Below the pieces are notes generated by a model, which ran no database searches, was not told the origin of the DNA, and saw nothing but the letters and a program-made list of their open reading frames with translations. Source: JAKVAV01 sp964651785 (GTDB lineage: Bacteria > Bacteroidota > Bacteroidia > Flavobacteriales_D > Cryomorphaceae). Taken from it: 64,000 bases of DNA. Below, one piece after another: positions 8,701 to 18,800 of the stretch. The position numbers were made by a program, and so were the translations under genes. How positions within the stretch are numbered: the stretch's first letter is position 1; the number at the start of each line of letters is the position of its first letter. The DNA is taken from the NCBI GenBank assembly GCA_964651785.1, contig CAZYWJ010000006.1:1-64000 (forward strand), in the 5' to 3' direction.

Positions 8701-10279
8701 CACCCTCTATTTTCAGGGATTAAACGCCTCTAATGATGGAGATTATTCTCCGTGGGGAGCCGATTTAAATGATCTGGCTTTGGTAGCATCAACCACTTCA
8801 TTTCAAAATGGAGAAACGTATGTGATAAGTGTTCACTATTTGAATAACCTCTTCCCTAATGCGCCTGATAACAGGGGTTTGAAAATCTATGTAAACGGAG
8901 CATTGGAACAAAGCTATACCGGCGATGTAGGTCGCCTCTATACCCATACAGGTCGCGCAGCTTTGGGTGGAATTTGGAATAACTCGTTTACATTCAATGG
9001 TCCTATTGAAACGTTTAGTGGTTTTTCAAACTTCTTCGAAGGTGATATTGCAGAAATGATCTACTTCAACGAGCCAAACAGAACGGACGCGGTACGAATG
9101 AATGACGCAAGAATAAATATCATTCATAATCACTTATCGGCAAAATATGATGTGGCTCTGGCACCTGCCGTACAATATTTTGATGTAGCGGGTTTCGGAG
9201 ACGCAGGTGATTCCGATTATTTTGGTCATGACGTTGCGGGGATAGCATTTTTAGGAGACCATATCCACGGTGATTCAAAAGGACGTGCTGAAATTCGAGT
9301 ACAACAAGTAAACTTTACAGGTTCAGGTGACCACTATGCCGTTTGGGGACATAATGGCGAAGGCATGACCGATACTTGGCCCGTTTCCTATTGGAATGCT
9401 CCTTTAGAGAATCCGATCCAAGAGCGGTCAAGTAAAATCTGGAAATTCTTCACAAACGCTGATCCGGGGACGCTTAAAGCTCAAATCGAAATTGATTATT
9501 CCGCTTCCGCGAATGCCGATTTCATTGAACCAAATGAAGATCAATACCTTCGCCTACTCATTCACACTAATCCTCTGCCCGGCGATTTCAGTCAATTAGA
9601 TACGATCCTATTGCCTGAAGCAGCTGCAATAGATGGCAATACCGTAATCTTTCGAGATGTGCCAATATCCAATGGTATGTATCTGACATTGGGGAATACA
9701 TCATCCATTACAAATCTACCCTTACCAATTCAGCTCATAGATTTTACCGCCCAACTGATCAGACAAGAAGTTGAATTAAGATGGCAAACTTTATCTGAGT
9801 TCAATAATGATTTCTTTGTAGCCGAACGCTCAATCGACGGAATCAATTGGCAATCGGTCGCCATAGTGGACGGCGCGGGAAATTCCAATCAAAAAAGAGA
9901 ATATTCTGCGAAGGATTATCTGCCGCTTAAAGGTCTCTCGTATTATCGCTTAAAGCAAGTTGATTTTGATGGCAATCACACGCACAGCGAACCGGTTGCC
10001 GTACAGAACACTTCAATGGTCTCAAAAAGAGAGATAAACGTTTTTCCCAACCCGACTCACTTCGGCGAAGTTCAAATTCAATTACCCGAATCGGCCTTAA
10101 ATCAGAATACGGTTGTCTCCCTTTATGACTTTACGGGAAAAAAGATTTTTGCAACGGAGTTTACACCGAGTTCAACAATTGTATCTCAGAAATTAAATTC
10201 CGTCACTCCCGGTATTTATGCCTTGAATATAAGAGTGAGCGAACTACTGAATGAGACTGTGAAACTCATCGTAAAGTAG
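5711..10279 (+). CDS. Giant T9SS-secreted LamG/Calx-beta protein, paralogue 1
   Basis: A protein of about 1522 residues and the first of three tandem paralogues. Order: signal peptide (to about 17), mature start QKGPGGV, LamG-like sandwich (about 35-325), a domain with a DVIGIG motif (about 340-490), three Calx-beta-like modules (about 495-860, each ending in DNDxPP or IKDY), a second LamG-like unit (about 870-1145), a second AGIA/GIG domain (about 1150-1330), a linker (LPIQLIDFTAQL onward), and a T9SS type A sorting domain (from VFPNPTH, about 1443). It should be exported by Sec, carried over the outer membrane by T9SS and anchored or released; glycan or cell binding is an inference. No ATG is in frame. 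TTG at 5711 gives a short, uncharged signal peptide, and an ATG at 5677 would join if the CCCC run at 5685-5688 had one more C. Confidence 0.85.
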   Translation: MVVISLLSCLATSTSAQKGPGGVTDDSDDQKNCRLWLNAGDLNLSDQSDVTLWIDRSISGVVDEAFWDSGQDFLPPIFRNDPSNGINGKPVISFEDGGMLSIGSLPADSASTDLNTNPGKKTTYEQSIFLVFRTANDVASRQIIWEEGGYSRGLNIQIYNGEILVGVYDTNVDGELVAGGGDANIDIFSPVPKFGFSYKKLPIQPNTTYVLSMLYDVSTSNTLLNPANSLFTGLSGFLNGVSFPYNLENGCCENPGVGGIYTHPDPIGIGGLNRAYHNELGPVSNFEVPTGSFGFKGRLAEICYYAFTVSPSQRIIIENYLAAKYFASVLGNDKYDYQTGFGDDVIGIGKENNSDFHNVSQGDNLFEISVSNFSAAFPSNEPYYLMVGHNNSPMVWTAQNVPDTLTFQRLRRMWRFDRKGPANGDETLHLEIDSVDLPPLPAGYSAYGILVDNSNGILPNFSSDELQIIGLYLNEAGRYECEVEIIKGSYLTVAAIQPSVEFGISSKSSIEGDDPPISFIESFEVQLNYSPPIGVSYEVNLIAEDGTALEGSDYNWPSSNSPLLFNPGVRSISVDVQILNDNESTGDEAIEEFEIIITSGTGGLSVGSADTIIYKILDNDPPPKLTFESAEYFFNESAGQVKIPLEIIGTFTGNPTAQISIKSLGSTTAGEDFTMATPQLLTFTPFEPRDSVVLDISDDPLDEFDEYFTMEISSANGIGFDDTLNIETQINIVDNDVPPTVNFLASSSEGYEGIGDPRIYVILSAPSSKQIEIPFTALDIGTATNGAIFGNGSDYEAEINSTLVIPAGDTLSFIYYDIPTNETNFIVNSDDIDEPDESAVFELDPDPVNAQIGTLTQHTYFIKDYVEFDNRGVAGVGKERDNTIYMVADAAVNPGNIPNLSPRNIELIQNTSANQPAIENNALNERSVLSFDGIDDILAIGDPSTAGQSSLINTAGFYDGKSIFLVITPENAGSSTPQMIFEQGGKGKGLALYLQNNTLYFQGLNASNDGDYSPWGADLNDLALVASTTSFQNGETYVISVHYLNNLFPNAPDNRGLKIYVNGALEQSYTGDVGRLYTHTGRAALGGIWNNSFTFNGPIETFSGFSNFFEGDIAEMIYFNEPNRTDAVRMNDARINIIHNHLSAKYDVALAPAVQYFDVAGFGDAGDSDYFGHDVAGIAFLGDHIHGDSKGRAEIRVQQVNFTGSGDHYAVWGHNGEGMTDTWPVSYWNAPLENPIQERSSKIWKFFTNADPGTLKAQIEIDYSASANADFIEPNEDQYLRLLIHTNPLPGDFSQLDTILLPEAAAIDGNTVIFRDVPISNGMYLTLGNTSSITNLPLPIQLIDFTAQLIRQEVELRWQTLSEFNNDFFVAERSIDGINWQSVAIVDGAGNSNQKREYSAKDYLPLKGLSYYRLKQVDFDGNHTHSEPVAVQNTSMVSKREINVFPNPTHFGEVQIQLPESALNQNTVVSLYDFTGKKIFATEFTPSSTIVSQKLNSVTPGIYALNIRVSELLNETVKLIVK

Positions 10280-10367
10280 AGATTTTCCAAAAATTGCGCT
10301 ACCTGATCTTTACGGCCGGAAAGAAAATGAGAATCTGATTAACTTCGCGTGAAAATTTAGGTACCCT

Positions 10368-11075
10368 ATGGGAAGAGCATTTGAATTTAGAAAGGAGCGC
10401 AAAATGAAGCGTTGGGCCAAGATGAGCAAAGTATTTACTCGACTTGGAAAAGATATTGTGATTGCCGTAAAAGAAGGCGGTCCTGATCCTGACACGAATG
10501 CCAAGCTTCGTGCCGTTATTCAAAATGCGAAGACGGAAAACATGCCTAAAGACAATATTGAGCGGGCAATCAAGCGGGCTTCAAGTAAAGACCAAGAGGA
10601 CTACAAAGAGGTGATATTTGAAGGTTACGCGCCGCATGGCATCGCCATACTGGTGGAAACGGCCACCGACAATAACACTCGAACGGTAGCCAATGTGAGA
10701 AGCTATTTCAATAAGTGTAACGGAAATTTAAGCACATCCGGCTCGGTAGACTTTATGTTCGAGCATAAATGCTTTTTTAGAATTGCCAAAGGTGACAATG
10801 ACTTGGAGGAGTTGGAATTGGAACTAATTGATTACGGAGCGGATGAAATCTTTGAAGAAGATGATTCGATCATGATTTATGCTCCCTTTACCGATTTCGG
10901 AGTACTTCAGAAAGCTATTGAAGAAAAAGAGCTTGAAGTGATGAACTCCGGATTTGAGCGGATTCCCATGGACACCAAAAAACTGAGTGAAGAAGAAGAA
11001 GCCGATGTTGACAAACTTCTGGAGAAACTGGAAGAGGATGACGACGTTCAGAATGTCTTTCACAATATGGCATAA
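10368..11075 (+). CDS. yebC: YebC/PmpR family protein (TACO1-like)
   Basis: A 235-residue protein. The N-terminal GRAFEFRKERKMKRWAKMSK, AVKEGGPDPDTNAKLR, NMPKDNIERAIKRA, EGYAPHGIAILVE and TDNNTRTVANVR blocks are all YebC signatures, and the acidic tail is common. Family members are annotated as transcription regulators, and recent work on the wider family points to a role in translation of proline stretches. The gene stands alone between two LamG paralogues, about 90 bases after one stop and 190 before the next start. A near -7 box (TAACTTCG, 10340-10347) is visible. Confidence 0.95.
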   Translation: MGRAFEFRKERKMKRWAKMSKVFTRLGKDIVIAVKEGGPDPDTNAKLRAVIQNAKTENMPKDNIERAIKRASSKDQEDYKEVIFEGYAPHGIAILVETATDNNTRTVANVRSYFNKCNGNLSTSGSVDFMFEHKCFFRIAKGDNDLEELELELIDYGADEIFEEDDSIMIYAPFTDFGVLQKAIEEKELEVMNSGFERIPMDTKKLSEEEEADVDKLLEKLEEDDDVQNVFHNMA

Positions 11076-11134
11076 GTAAGCCCCCCATCTTGCATTTTTC
11101 TTTTTATCGGCAAAAATTAGGGTTTTGTCGACAT

Positions 11135-11160
11135 AATATGTATTTTCCTCTATACATATT
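11135..11160. other. Perfect 9-bp inverted repeat upstream of LamG paralogue 2
   Basis: AATATGTAT and ATACATATT are separated by 8 bases. No T run follows on either strand, so it looks less like a terminator and more like an operator or a leader hairpin. A second perfect palindrome, GGCTTGCAAGCC, sits at 11233-11244, 20 bases before the ATG of paralogue 2. Confidence 0.5.
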
Positions 11161-11264
11161 AGAGTTAAATTATTGACTCTACTCGGCTTTAAGACTAATT
11201 TTACGGTCTGAAATTTGAAGCTGACCAATGACGGCTTGCAAGCCTCAAAAATAGATTACGCGCT

Positions 11265-14200
11265 ATGAGAAAATATATACGGTTGTTGTCAATTTTGGCT
11301 TTTGGCTTTTTGACTTTTAATTCATTCGGCCAAAGAGGACCGGGAGGGGTGAGTTCAGATACTGTCAATCCATCTTATGTTCCGGGTAATCCGGAACAAC
11401 AAGAATTTATTAGTGAGTGTCGAGTTTGGTTTGATGCAAGTCAAATTAAAGGAATTGGCGATGGGGATCCGATGAGCGTGTGGTATGATTCTTCACCATC
11501 TCAAATACTTGATACCGCTATTCAATATGAACCACTCCGCCAGCCTACCTACAGAAGTGATATTAACTCCAGTATAAATGGTTTTCCTGCGCTGTCATTT
11601 TCACAGGGGCAGTTGTTCGAGCTCTCAAGTTCTTCAGATATCAACTTGGAAGATGTAGTAACGGAAAAGACCATCTTCGTTGCATTTCGTACGGGAAATG
11701 ATGTGAATACGCGTCAAATGATTTACGAGGAAGGCGGAGGCTGGAGAGGATTAAATACTTATATCTATAATCAAGAACTTTACATCACCGGTTATGATCT
11801 AAACCAAAACGGTGTAGACAATGATGGCTCTCAAACTGATCCGGATGGTACCCCTTGGTGGGGACATGTTTATCGAAAAGCACCTATACAGCCCAACACA
11901 AGTTATGTTCTTACTATGGTTTTTTGGGGAGTAGAAGGCAATAATAACGGAGGTGCACTGGATGGTGATATCTACGGATTTTTAAATGGAAGTCAATCAC
12001 TATTTGGTAATTTACTTTGGAATAATGATGGCTATGGTGCTAACAATGTCGGTTCTCTGGGAGAACATCCTGACCCAATAGGCATTGGTGCAGTGCGAAA
12101 AGATTCCTTTACGGAAGAAGGACCGATAAGCGATGAAACCGGAATACACCCTTTTTTGGGACGTATAGCTGAGGTTATTCTCTATAATGAAAGGTTAAAT
12201 GACGCGAAACGCATTATCGTTCAAAACTATTTAGGAGCTAAATATTTTGCTGACATCATAATTGATGACAGGTATGATTACGAAGCTTCTTACGGATTTG
12301 ATGTAATTGGATTAGCCCAGACAGTTGGAGGAATACTTCCGGGTACCCACAATTTAAGCAAAGGTAGAAATCCCTTTACCTTAGGTTCAGACATGGCTGG
12401 AGCCATGGCAAATAAATTTGCCTTCGTTGGACATAATGGTTTATCATTGGATACCACCTCAATAAATACACCGGAAGCGGATAGAAGTATCGTTCGTTGG
12501 AGGAGGGTTTACAGATTAGATAAACAACAGAATGATGTTGGAGACTTTCTATTCGAAATAGATTCTGATGATATACCAACAGCTCCAAGCGGGTTTTCAA
12601 AATTTGTACTTCTGGTTGATGATTCGGGAGGCAATTTCCCAAGTTTTGGTTCAAACTCGGAGGTCTATGAAATGGAAGATGCCGGCGCAGGTAACTATGA
12701 ATTGGAAATTGCTTTAGATGACGGTACTTTTTTTACGTTTGGATATTTAAGACCTACTGTGTCCGTTGTTTCTGAAACGAATTTTGCGTTCGAGGCGAAT
12801 TCTCCAATAATCACCGAAGGAAGATTAAATTACATCCCGGCTTCGACGGTTACGGTAAACTACGAGTTCTCTCCCGGATCAGCTACTGACCCGGAAGATT
12901 ATATTTGGAATAATACCTCATCAATTGATTTTGCAACACAAACCTTTTTCGTTTCAACCGACATCGTAGATAACTCTGACCCAGAGAATACAGAAACATA
13001 TAGTTTTAATTTACTTTCCAGTCCGAGTTTAAATATTGGTAACTTAAATGGAGATTTTATATCTCAGGTCATTTCAATCTATGATAATGATAGTGATCCT
13101 AAAATTCAGTTTGATGATTTAAGTTTAAGCTTTAATGAATCTGAAGGTATAGTAAACATAGGCCTTTCCAGAACCGGATCTCAGCCTTCGGATGATGCAA
13201 CTTTTGATTATCGAATTAATACTTCTTCAGGATATTTTCCTTTAGGTGGTACTGCTACTCCCAACACAGATTATTCGTTTACGGCAGGTTCAATAACTTT
13301 TCAACCTATGGAAACGCAAAAAACCATCGAGCTCACAATAAATGATGATATAATTGACGAAATTGACGAAACAATTGTTTTAGAGATAACAAATCTGACA
13401 GCGACGGGCGTAAATTTCGAAAACGGAAGAACGCAAACTGAAATCTCAATAATAGACAATGATGATCCTCCTTCAGCATTTTTTATCTCACCTACAAGCC
13501 AGTTTACTGAAACCACTAATGATGCCTCTGCAGTTATCGAATTAAGCGCTCCCTCCGCCAAGGAAGTTACTATCGATTATAGTATTGTATCCACATTACC
13601 TTTTCCGGCGACCGGTGGAGGAACTGATTATACAACGGCAGCTACAGGTCAAATTCAATTTCCGGCTTCTTCGTTAGCTTACCCTGATACACTCCAGAGA
13701 TTAAATCTACAACTTGTATCAGATAATACGGACGAACCCGATGAAACCATTGAAATAGAACTAACAAACATTGTAAATGGAGTTTTTAATGTTGCCGTAC
13801 CGAGACATGTTATGACAATAAAAGATTATAGCGAATTTGAATTTCAAGGAGCCGCAGGTATAGGTAAAGAATTAGACAATATTATTTGGATAAGAGCGGA
13901 TCAACAAAATGTTTCTAATAATGGAAACAATCTCCAAACAATTGGTAATTCATCGCCTCATAATTTTTCCATCAGTCAATCAAATGACAATAGACGAGCT
14001 CAATTATTTACAAGTACAAATCTTTTGAATGGATATAATGTTTTGAGATTCGACGGCAGTGATTATTACACGTTGGAGAATTATGGTCTGATAAATTCGG
14101 GAAGCTTTTATGATAGCAAAGACTTCTTTCTGGTAATACGACCAAACAGTTCTTATCAAAGTGAAAGACAATTGATTTACAAGCAAGGCGGTGGTTCCAG

Positions 14201-15758
14201 AGGCTTTTCGATTTATCTCGAACAGAAGACAGGAAATCTTTACGATTTATATTTTCACGCTTGGAATAATCCCGATGATGACCCTGAAGGAAACTTATCC
14301 CCTTGGGGCGCTACAGGTTCAGGGAATGCAACGACAACCTATGCATTGTATGAAGACATATCGCCGGGTACAGCCTATGTTGTAAGTTGTCATTACGATA
14401 GATTGGAAACACCTTCTTCTGATCGTTTACGTATTTACGTCAATGGAGAAAAAGGAACCTCAGTGAATGCTGACGATGTTGGTCGAATATATGTTCATAC
14501 AGGAGCAGCATCATTGGGTGGGGTTGATGGTTCGGCCCTGTATCATGACAATACGGATAATGACAATGACTACCATGGAGACATTGCTGAGTTTATAGGC
14601 TACAGTGATGCACCTATGACTGAATCGAGAAGAATAATTCTTACGAATTACCTATCGGGAAAATATGCAATCAATTTGATTAACGATCAATTTTTTAATG
14701 TTGCTGAAGGATCTACTAATTTTAATCGCAATATTGCCGGTATAGGTTATGAAGACTCTAATGACTTTCACGGCGACGCACGCGGACCTTCATTGCTTCG
14801 GGTATCAAGCTCCAACTCTTTTGCAGACGCTGATGGCGACGACTTTTTAATCTGGGGACATAACAATGTGCCTCTTGACAATTCTTGGCCTTATAGCAAC
14901 TCAAATTTACCATCTTCCATTTATGAAAGATCAGGTCGGATTTGGAAATTCTTCAAATCAGGCACTGTTGGAGAGGTCGATATCTTATTAAACTTCAGCA
15001 GTTTGGAGAACAGTGATATTATCTCAGCCTCAAATTTAGTTTTGCTCAGACACAACAATGTGGATCCACAAAATTTCAGTGATGCGACTATCATACCAGC
15101 AATTAATGAAGAAGATGAGGGAGTTACCATGTTATTCCGAGTGTCAAATATTGAAAATGGGGATTATTTCGCTATTGCGTCTACAGCCTCTTCGGCGATC
15201 CCCCTCCCCATCGAGCTCCTCGCTTTCGATGCCAAGCTGAACGGCTCCATAGTGGATCTCAAATGGGAAACGGCTTCGGAGATCAACAACGACTTCTTCA
15301 TAATAGAGCGAGCGGGAGAAGACATGGTGTGGACACCAATACTTGAGAGAGCCGGTGCGGGGAACTCAAATAACTTTTTGAGCTATCAGGAAAAAGACCG
15401 CGATCCTTTGGAAGGCATTTCCTATTACCGTCTGAAGCAAGTAGACTTTAACGGAGATTTCACCTACAGTGATCCGGTGTCTATTTTCAATCAACCCGTT
15501 TCAGGTAATGAGGATGTATTCATGTACCCGAACCCATCTACCGTTGGTAGTGTTTATTTGAGACTGCCTTTCGTTACCCGAGATTTTGAGACCTCTGTGA
15601 GATTGTACGATCTCTCCGGAAAGTTAATTCGCCAAACTCAATTCGATTCTAACTCAGAAATATTTGAATTTCACTATGGTAATATTCCTCCGGGTATTTA
15701 TTTCATTCAGATAAATTCTGATGCTATTAACGAAACCAAGAAGTTGGTAGTAGAATAG
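11265..15758 (+). CDS. Giant T9SS-secreted LamG/Calx-beta protein, paralogue 2
   Basis: A 1497-residue protein with a clean signal peptide (1-22, cut before QRGPGGV) and an unambiguous ATG. LamG-like unit 1 spans about 49-322; a domain beginning DRYDYEASYGFDVIGLA spans about 330-490; three Calx-beta-like modules start near 495, 608 and 728; the GAAGIGKELDN hinge is at about 857; LamG-like unit 2 spans about 870-1130; a second domain with NIAGIGYEDSNDF follows to about 1310; then a linker IPLPIELLAFDAKL (about 1312) and the T9SS sorting domain from MYPNPS (about 1419) to the end KKLVVE. The gene is AT-rich until about 15185 and then switches to GC-richer codon use for the linker. Role unknown; surface binding is inferred. 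Confidence 0.88.
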   Translation: MRKYIRLLSILAFGFLTFNSFGQRGPGGVSSDTVNPSYVPGNPEQQEFISECRVWFDASQIKGIGDGDPMSVWYDSSPSQILDTAIQYEPLRQPTYRSDINSSINGFPALSFSQGQLFELSSSSDINLEDVVTEKTIFVAFRTGNDVNTRQMIYEEGGGWRGLNTYIYNQELYITGYDLNQNGVDNDGSQTDPDGTPWWGHVYRKAPIQPNTSYVLTMVFWGVEGNNNGGALDGDIYGFLNGSQSLFGNLLWNNDGYGANNVGSLGEHPDPIGIGAVRKDSFTEEGPISDETGIHPFLGRIAEVILYNERLNDAKRIIVQNYLGAKYFADIIIDDRYDYEASYGFDVIGLAQTVGGILPGTHNLSKGRNPFTLGSDMAGAMANKFAFVGHNGLSLDTTSINTPEADRSIVRWRRVYRLDKQQNDVGDFLFEIDSDDIPTAPSGFSKFVLLVDDSGGNFPSFGSNSEVYEMEDAGAGNYELEIALDDGTFFTFGYLRPTVSVVSETNFAFEANSPIITEGRLNYIPASTVTVNYEFSPGSATDPEDYIWNNTSSIDFATQTFFVSTDIVDNSDPENTETYSFNLLSSPSLNIGNLNGDFISQVISIYDNDSDPKIQFDDLSLSFNESEGIVNIGLSRTGSQPSDDATFDYRINTSSGYFPLGGTATPNTDYSFTAGSITFQPMETQKTIELTINDDIIDEIDETIVLEITNLTATGVNFENGRTQTEISIIDNDDPPSAFFISPTSQFTETTNDASAVIELSAPSAKEVTIDYSIVSTLPFPATGGGTDYTTAATGQIQFPASSLAYPDTLQRLNLQLVSDNTDEPDETIEIELTNIVNGVFNVAVPRHVMTIKDYSEFEFQGAAGIGKELDNIIWIRADQQNVSNNGNNLQTIGNSSPHNFSISQSNDNRRAQLFTSTNLLNGYNVLRFDGSDYYTLENYGLINSGSFYDSKDFFLVIRPNSSYQSERQLIYKQGGGSRGFSIYLEQKTGNLYDLYFHAWNNPDDDPEGNLSPWGATGSGNATTTYALYEDISPGTAYVVSCHYDRLETPSSDRLRIYVNGEKGTSVNADDVGRIYVHTGAASLGGVDGSALYHDNTDNDNDYHGDIAEFIGYSDAPMTESRRIILTNYLSGKYAINLINDQFFNVAEGSTNFNRNIAGIGYEDSNDFHGDARGPSLLRVSSSNSFADADGDDFLIWGHNNVPLDNSWPYSNSNLPSSIYERSGRIWKFFKSGTVGEVDILLNFSSLENSDIISASNLVLLRHNNVDPQNFSDATIIPAINEEDEGVTMLFRVSNIENGDYFAIASTASSAIPLPIELLAFDAKLNGSIVDLKWETASEINNDFFIIERAGEDMVWTPILERAGAGNSNNFLSYQEKDRDPLEGISYYRLKQVDFNGDFTYSDPVSIFNQPVSGNEDVFMYPNPSTVGSVYLRLPFVTRDFETSVRLYDLSGKLIRQTQFDSNSEIFEFHYGNIPPGIYFIQINSDAINETKKLVVE

Positions 15759-15781
15759 ACAAAAAATAAATTTTCTACGAT

Positions 15782-15817
15782 AAAAGCCGCATCCTTATCG
15801 ATGAGGCTTTTTCTTTT
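15782..15817 (+). terminator. Rho-independent terminator of paralogue 2
   Basis: AAAAGCCGCATC pairs with GATGAGGCTTTT (one mismatch) around a six-base loop and runs into TTTTTCTTTTC. It begins 24 bases after the stop. Confidence 0.85.
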
Positions 15818-15883
15818 CTATAGGAAAAAAGTGAAACAATCAATTCACCTTTTCAGTAAGAGTGGTACAGAAATGCATTAACT

Positions 15884-18800
15884 ATGAATTCCCCTAAGAA
15901 TTCCCTCGTACCTATAAATTCGGGATGCGCCTTCTTTTTATCGGCATTCTTCTCGATGTTTTCCATCTTACAATGCTTTGGCCAATTGGGGCCCGGCGGT
16001 GTCAGTCATGATACACCCAATTCCATTTCACCGACACAAAGTGATGTACGCCTCTGGTTGGATGCAGGGTCATTAACAAATTTGGCTGATGGCGACGACG
16101 TTACCCAGTGGGATGACATATCGCCAAGTGCTGTGAATGATCGGGCTTTCAGACAAGCAAGCGATGATTTTCTACCTCCTTATTTCAGGGATGACCCAAG
16201 TGCGACAATAAACGGATATCCCGTCCTGACCTTTGAAAATGGTCGAATGCTTAAAGTGAACTCTAGTAATGATTTGAATACATCAATAACTACGACCTAT
16301 GAACAAACCATGATTTTTGCATTTCGCACCTCCGAAGATATAACCTCAAGACAGACCATCTGGGAAGAAGGTGGAGGATGGAGAGGTCTGAATATGTACA
16401 TTTTCAATGGTGAAATTTATATCGGCGCGTATGATAAAGAGCCGGATAATGATCCCGGAAATCCCAATGTACCGCCGTTTGGATACAGTTATATTCGAAC
16501 CGCCATTCAGCCAAATACTACTTATGTGCTTTCGCACATTTTTTCGGCTCCGACTGATAATTCACTAAACGGATATGTCCAAGGATATCAAAACGGGTCC
16601 TTCTTCGGAACCTTGGAAACGGGAGGACAATACGCGGCAGGTATCGGCGGAATTTTCCGACATCCCGACCCGATCGGAATCGGAGCAGTGAACTCCGACT
16701 CTTTCAATGAAAATGGTCCGATAAATAATGAAACCGCTACTCAAGCCTTCAAAGGCAGATTGGCCGAAATATGTTATTACAATCGGCTACTGAATGACGC
16801 AGAGCGAATAATTGTAGAAAATTATCTTGGTGCTAAATATTATGCAAATATCATTGTAAACGATCGATACGAACACCAAGCCGGCTATGGAAAAGGCGTA
16901 ATAGGTATAGGTCAGACTATCAACAGTAGCGCTCAGCGACACAGCGTTAGTAAAGGAATTAATATTTTTGAAATTAGCCCCGTTAATGTTGGAGTCTCCT
17001 TTAATAGTCCGAATGAATTCCTTTTGGTAGGGCACAATGGTTCAAGCTTGGCCTTTACGGAAAACAATACACCGAATGACCCGGGAAGTACCATGCGAAC
17101 TGAACGAATTTGGCGATTTGATGAATCCGGGGAAACTTCAAATATTCGCTTTCGCTTCTACCCCGGAGACCTTCCTGCACTGCCGACGGGATTTACAAAG
17201 TATGTCCTGATCTTTGACGAGTCCAGTCCGAATTTTCCAAACTTCTCTTCAACTAATTCGCGCGTAGTTGAGTTAGTTCCCACGGGAGGTGGTTTTTACC
17301 AAGCAGAACTCAATGTTCAGGATAATGCTTTTATGACCTTAGGCGTCATCAAGCCTCAGGTAAGCTTCCGAGATGCAGAGTCTTTTGCCTTAGAAAGCGA
17401 TCCGAGTCCTGATAGTACGGTATTTGTAAACCGAATTTACGCCCGCTTGAACTATGTTCCGCAATCCCTGGTCAGAGTCGATCTGGAATACACGGATGGA
17501 ACCGCCACCAGAGCAAATGATTATGGGTATTTGAACTCAGATGTGGTGAATGGTATAGCGTTCCCGCCGGGAGTACAAGAAATCCCCGTTCGTATTTGGG
17601 TTAAGAACGATGTCCTGGCCGAAGATCCAAGTACTGAGAACGTAATTCTGAATTTAATTGACGGGCCGAATACTACTGCCGGCCTGGGTCTGGGAAATCA
17701 AAGTCAACATATTTTCACAATTTATGATAATGACCCTCCTCCTAAATTAAGCTTTGCACAAGCCACAAGTTCGGGACTTGAAAATGCCGGTGCTTTTCAA
17801 ATACAAATTGTACGTACGGGAAGTACTTCNNNNNNNNNNNNNNNNNNNNNNNNNNNNNNNNNNNNNNNNNNNNNNNNNNNNNNNNNNNNNNNNNNNNNNN
17901 NNNNNNNNNNNNNNNNNNNNNNNNNNNNNGAATTGGTTGATAATGACCTGCCACCTACGGTCGAGTTTACCTCCACATCATCTCAGAATTTTGAGACCAA
18001 CGGTACGCCAAGAATACTGATTGAATTGGATCGACCAAGTTCTAAGGAAGTTACGGTAGAGTACACAAAGCTGGAAAACCTGACAACAGCCGCCACCTAT
18101 GGAAATGATTACACGCTGACCTTCCCGGGGTCCGTAGTTATTGCTCCCGGTGACACATTGGCAGAGCCGGAGAACCTCATCATTATGCAGGATGGTGTGG
18201 ACGAAGATGATGAAACTATCGAATTTCAGCTCACCGCTGCAACAAATGCAAACTTGGGAAGCAATCTTGACCATGTTTACACTATCAAAGATTATTCGAC
18301 CTTCGAATGGAAAGGTGCCGCAGGTGTCGGTAAGGATAGTGATAATATCTTCTGGATTGAAGCCGATCGCCAATCCGGCTCTCACAACAGCACTTTACAA
18401 ACCCTAACCAATTTCAGCCCCCAGAACATAAATATCAATCAAAGCAACAGTAGCGAACGCGCACAATTACAGACTACCTCCAACCTTATAAACGGAAGGA
18501 AAACACTTCGTTTCGACGGTTCAAATGATCACTATACAATTGAAAACAGCGGATTGATCAATCTGGCACCAAGCGTTGCCAAAAAGGCTTATTTTTTAAC
18601 GATTAAAACGGGTAACTCCGTTAGCGGATGGCATACCATCTACAAACAAGGAGGAGGAAGTCGGGGTATTGCAATCTATATTCGCGACGGATCGCTCTAT
18701 TTCCATGCATGGAATAATCCGAATGACGGACCGGAGTCTCCTTGGGGTGCCGGTTCGGGTCCAGAACGCTATGCAAGATTTGATGGGCTCCAACCCAATA

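Noticed and set aside
11088..11264. Small RNA or riboswitch before paralogue 2
   Set aside because: There are two inverted repeats but no T-run terminator or recognisable riboswitch core, so it was kept only as a possible regulatory spacer.
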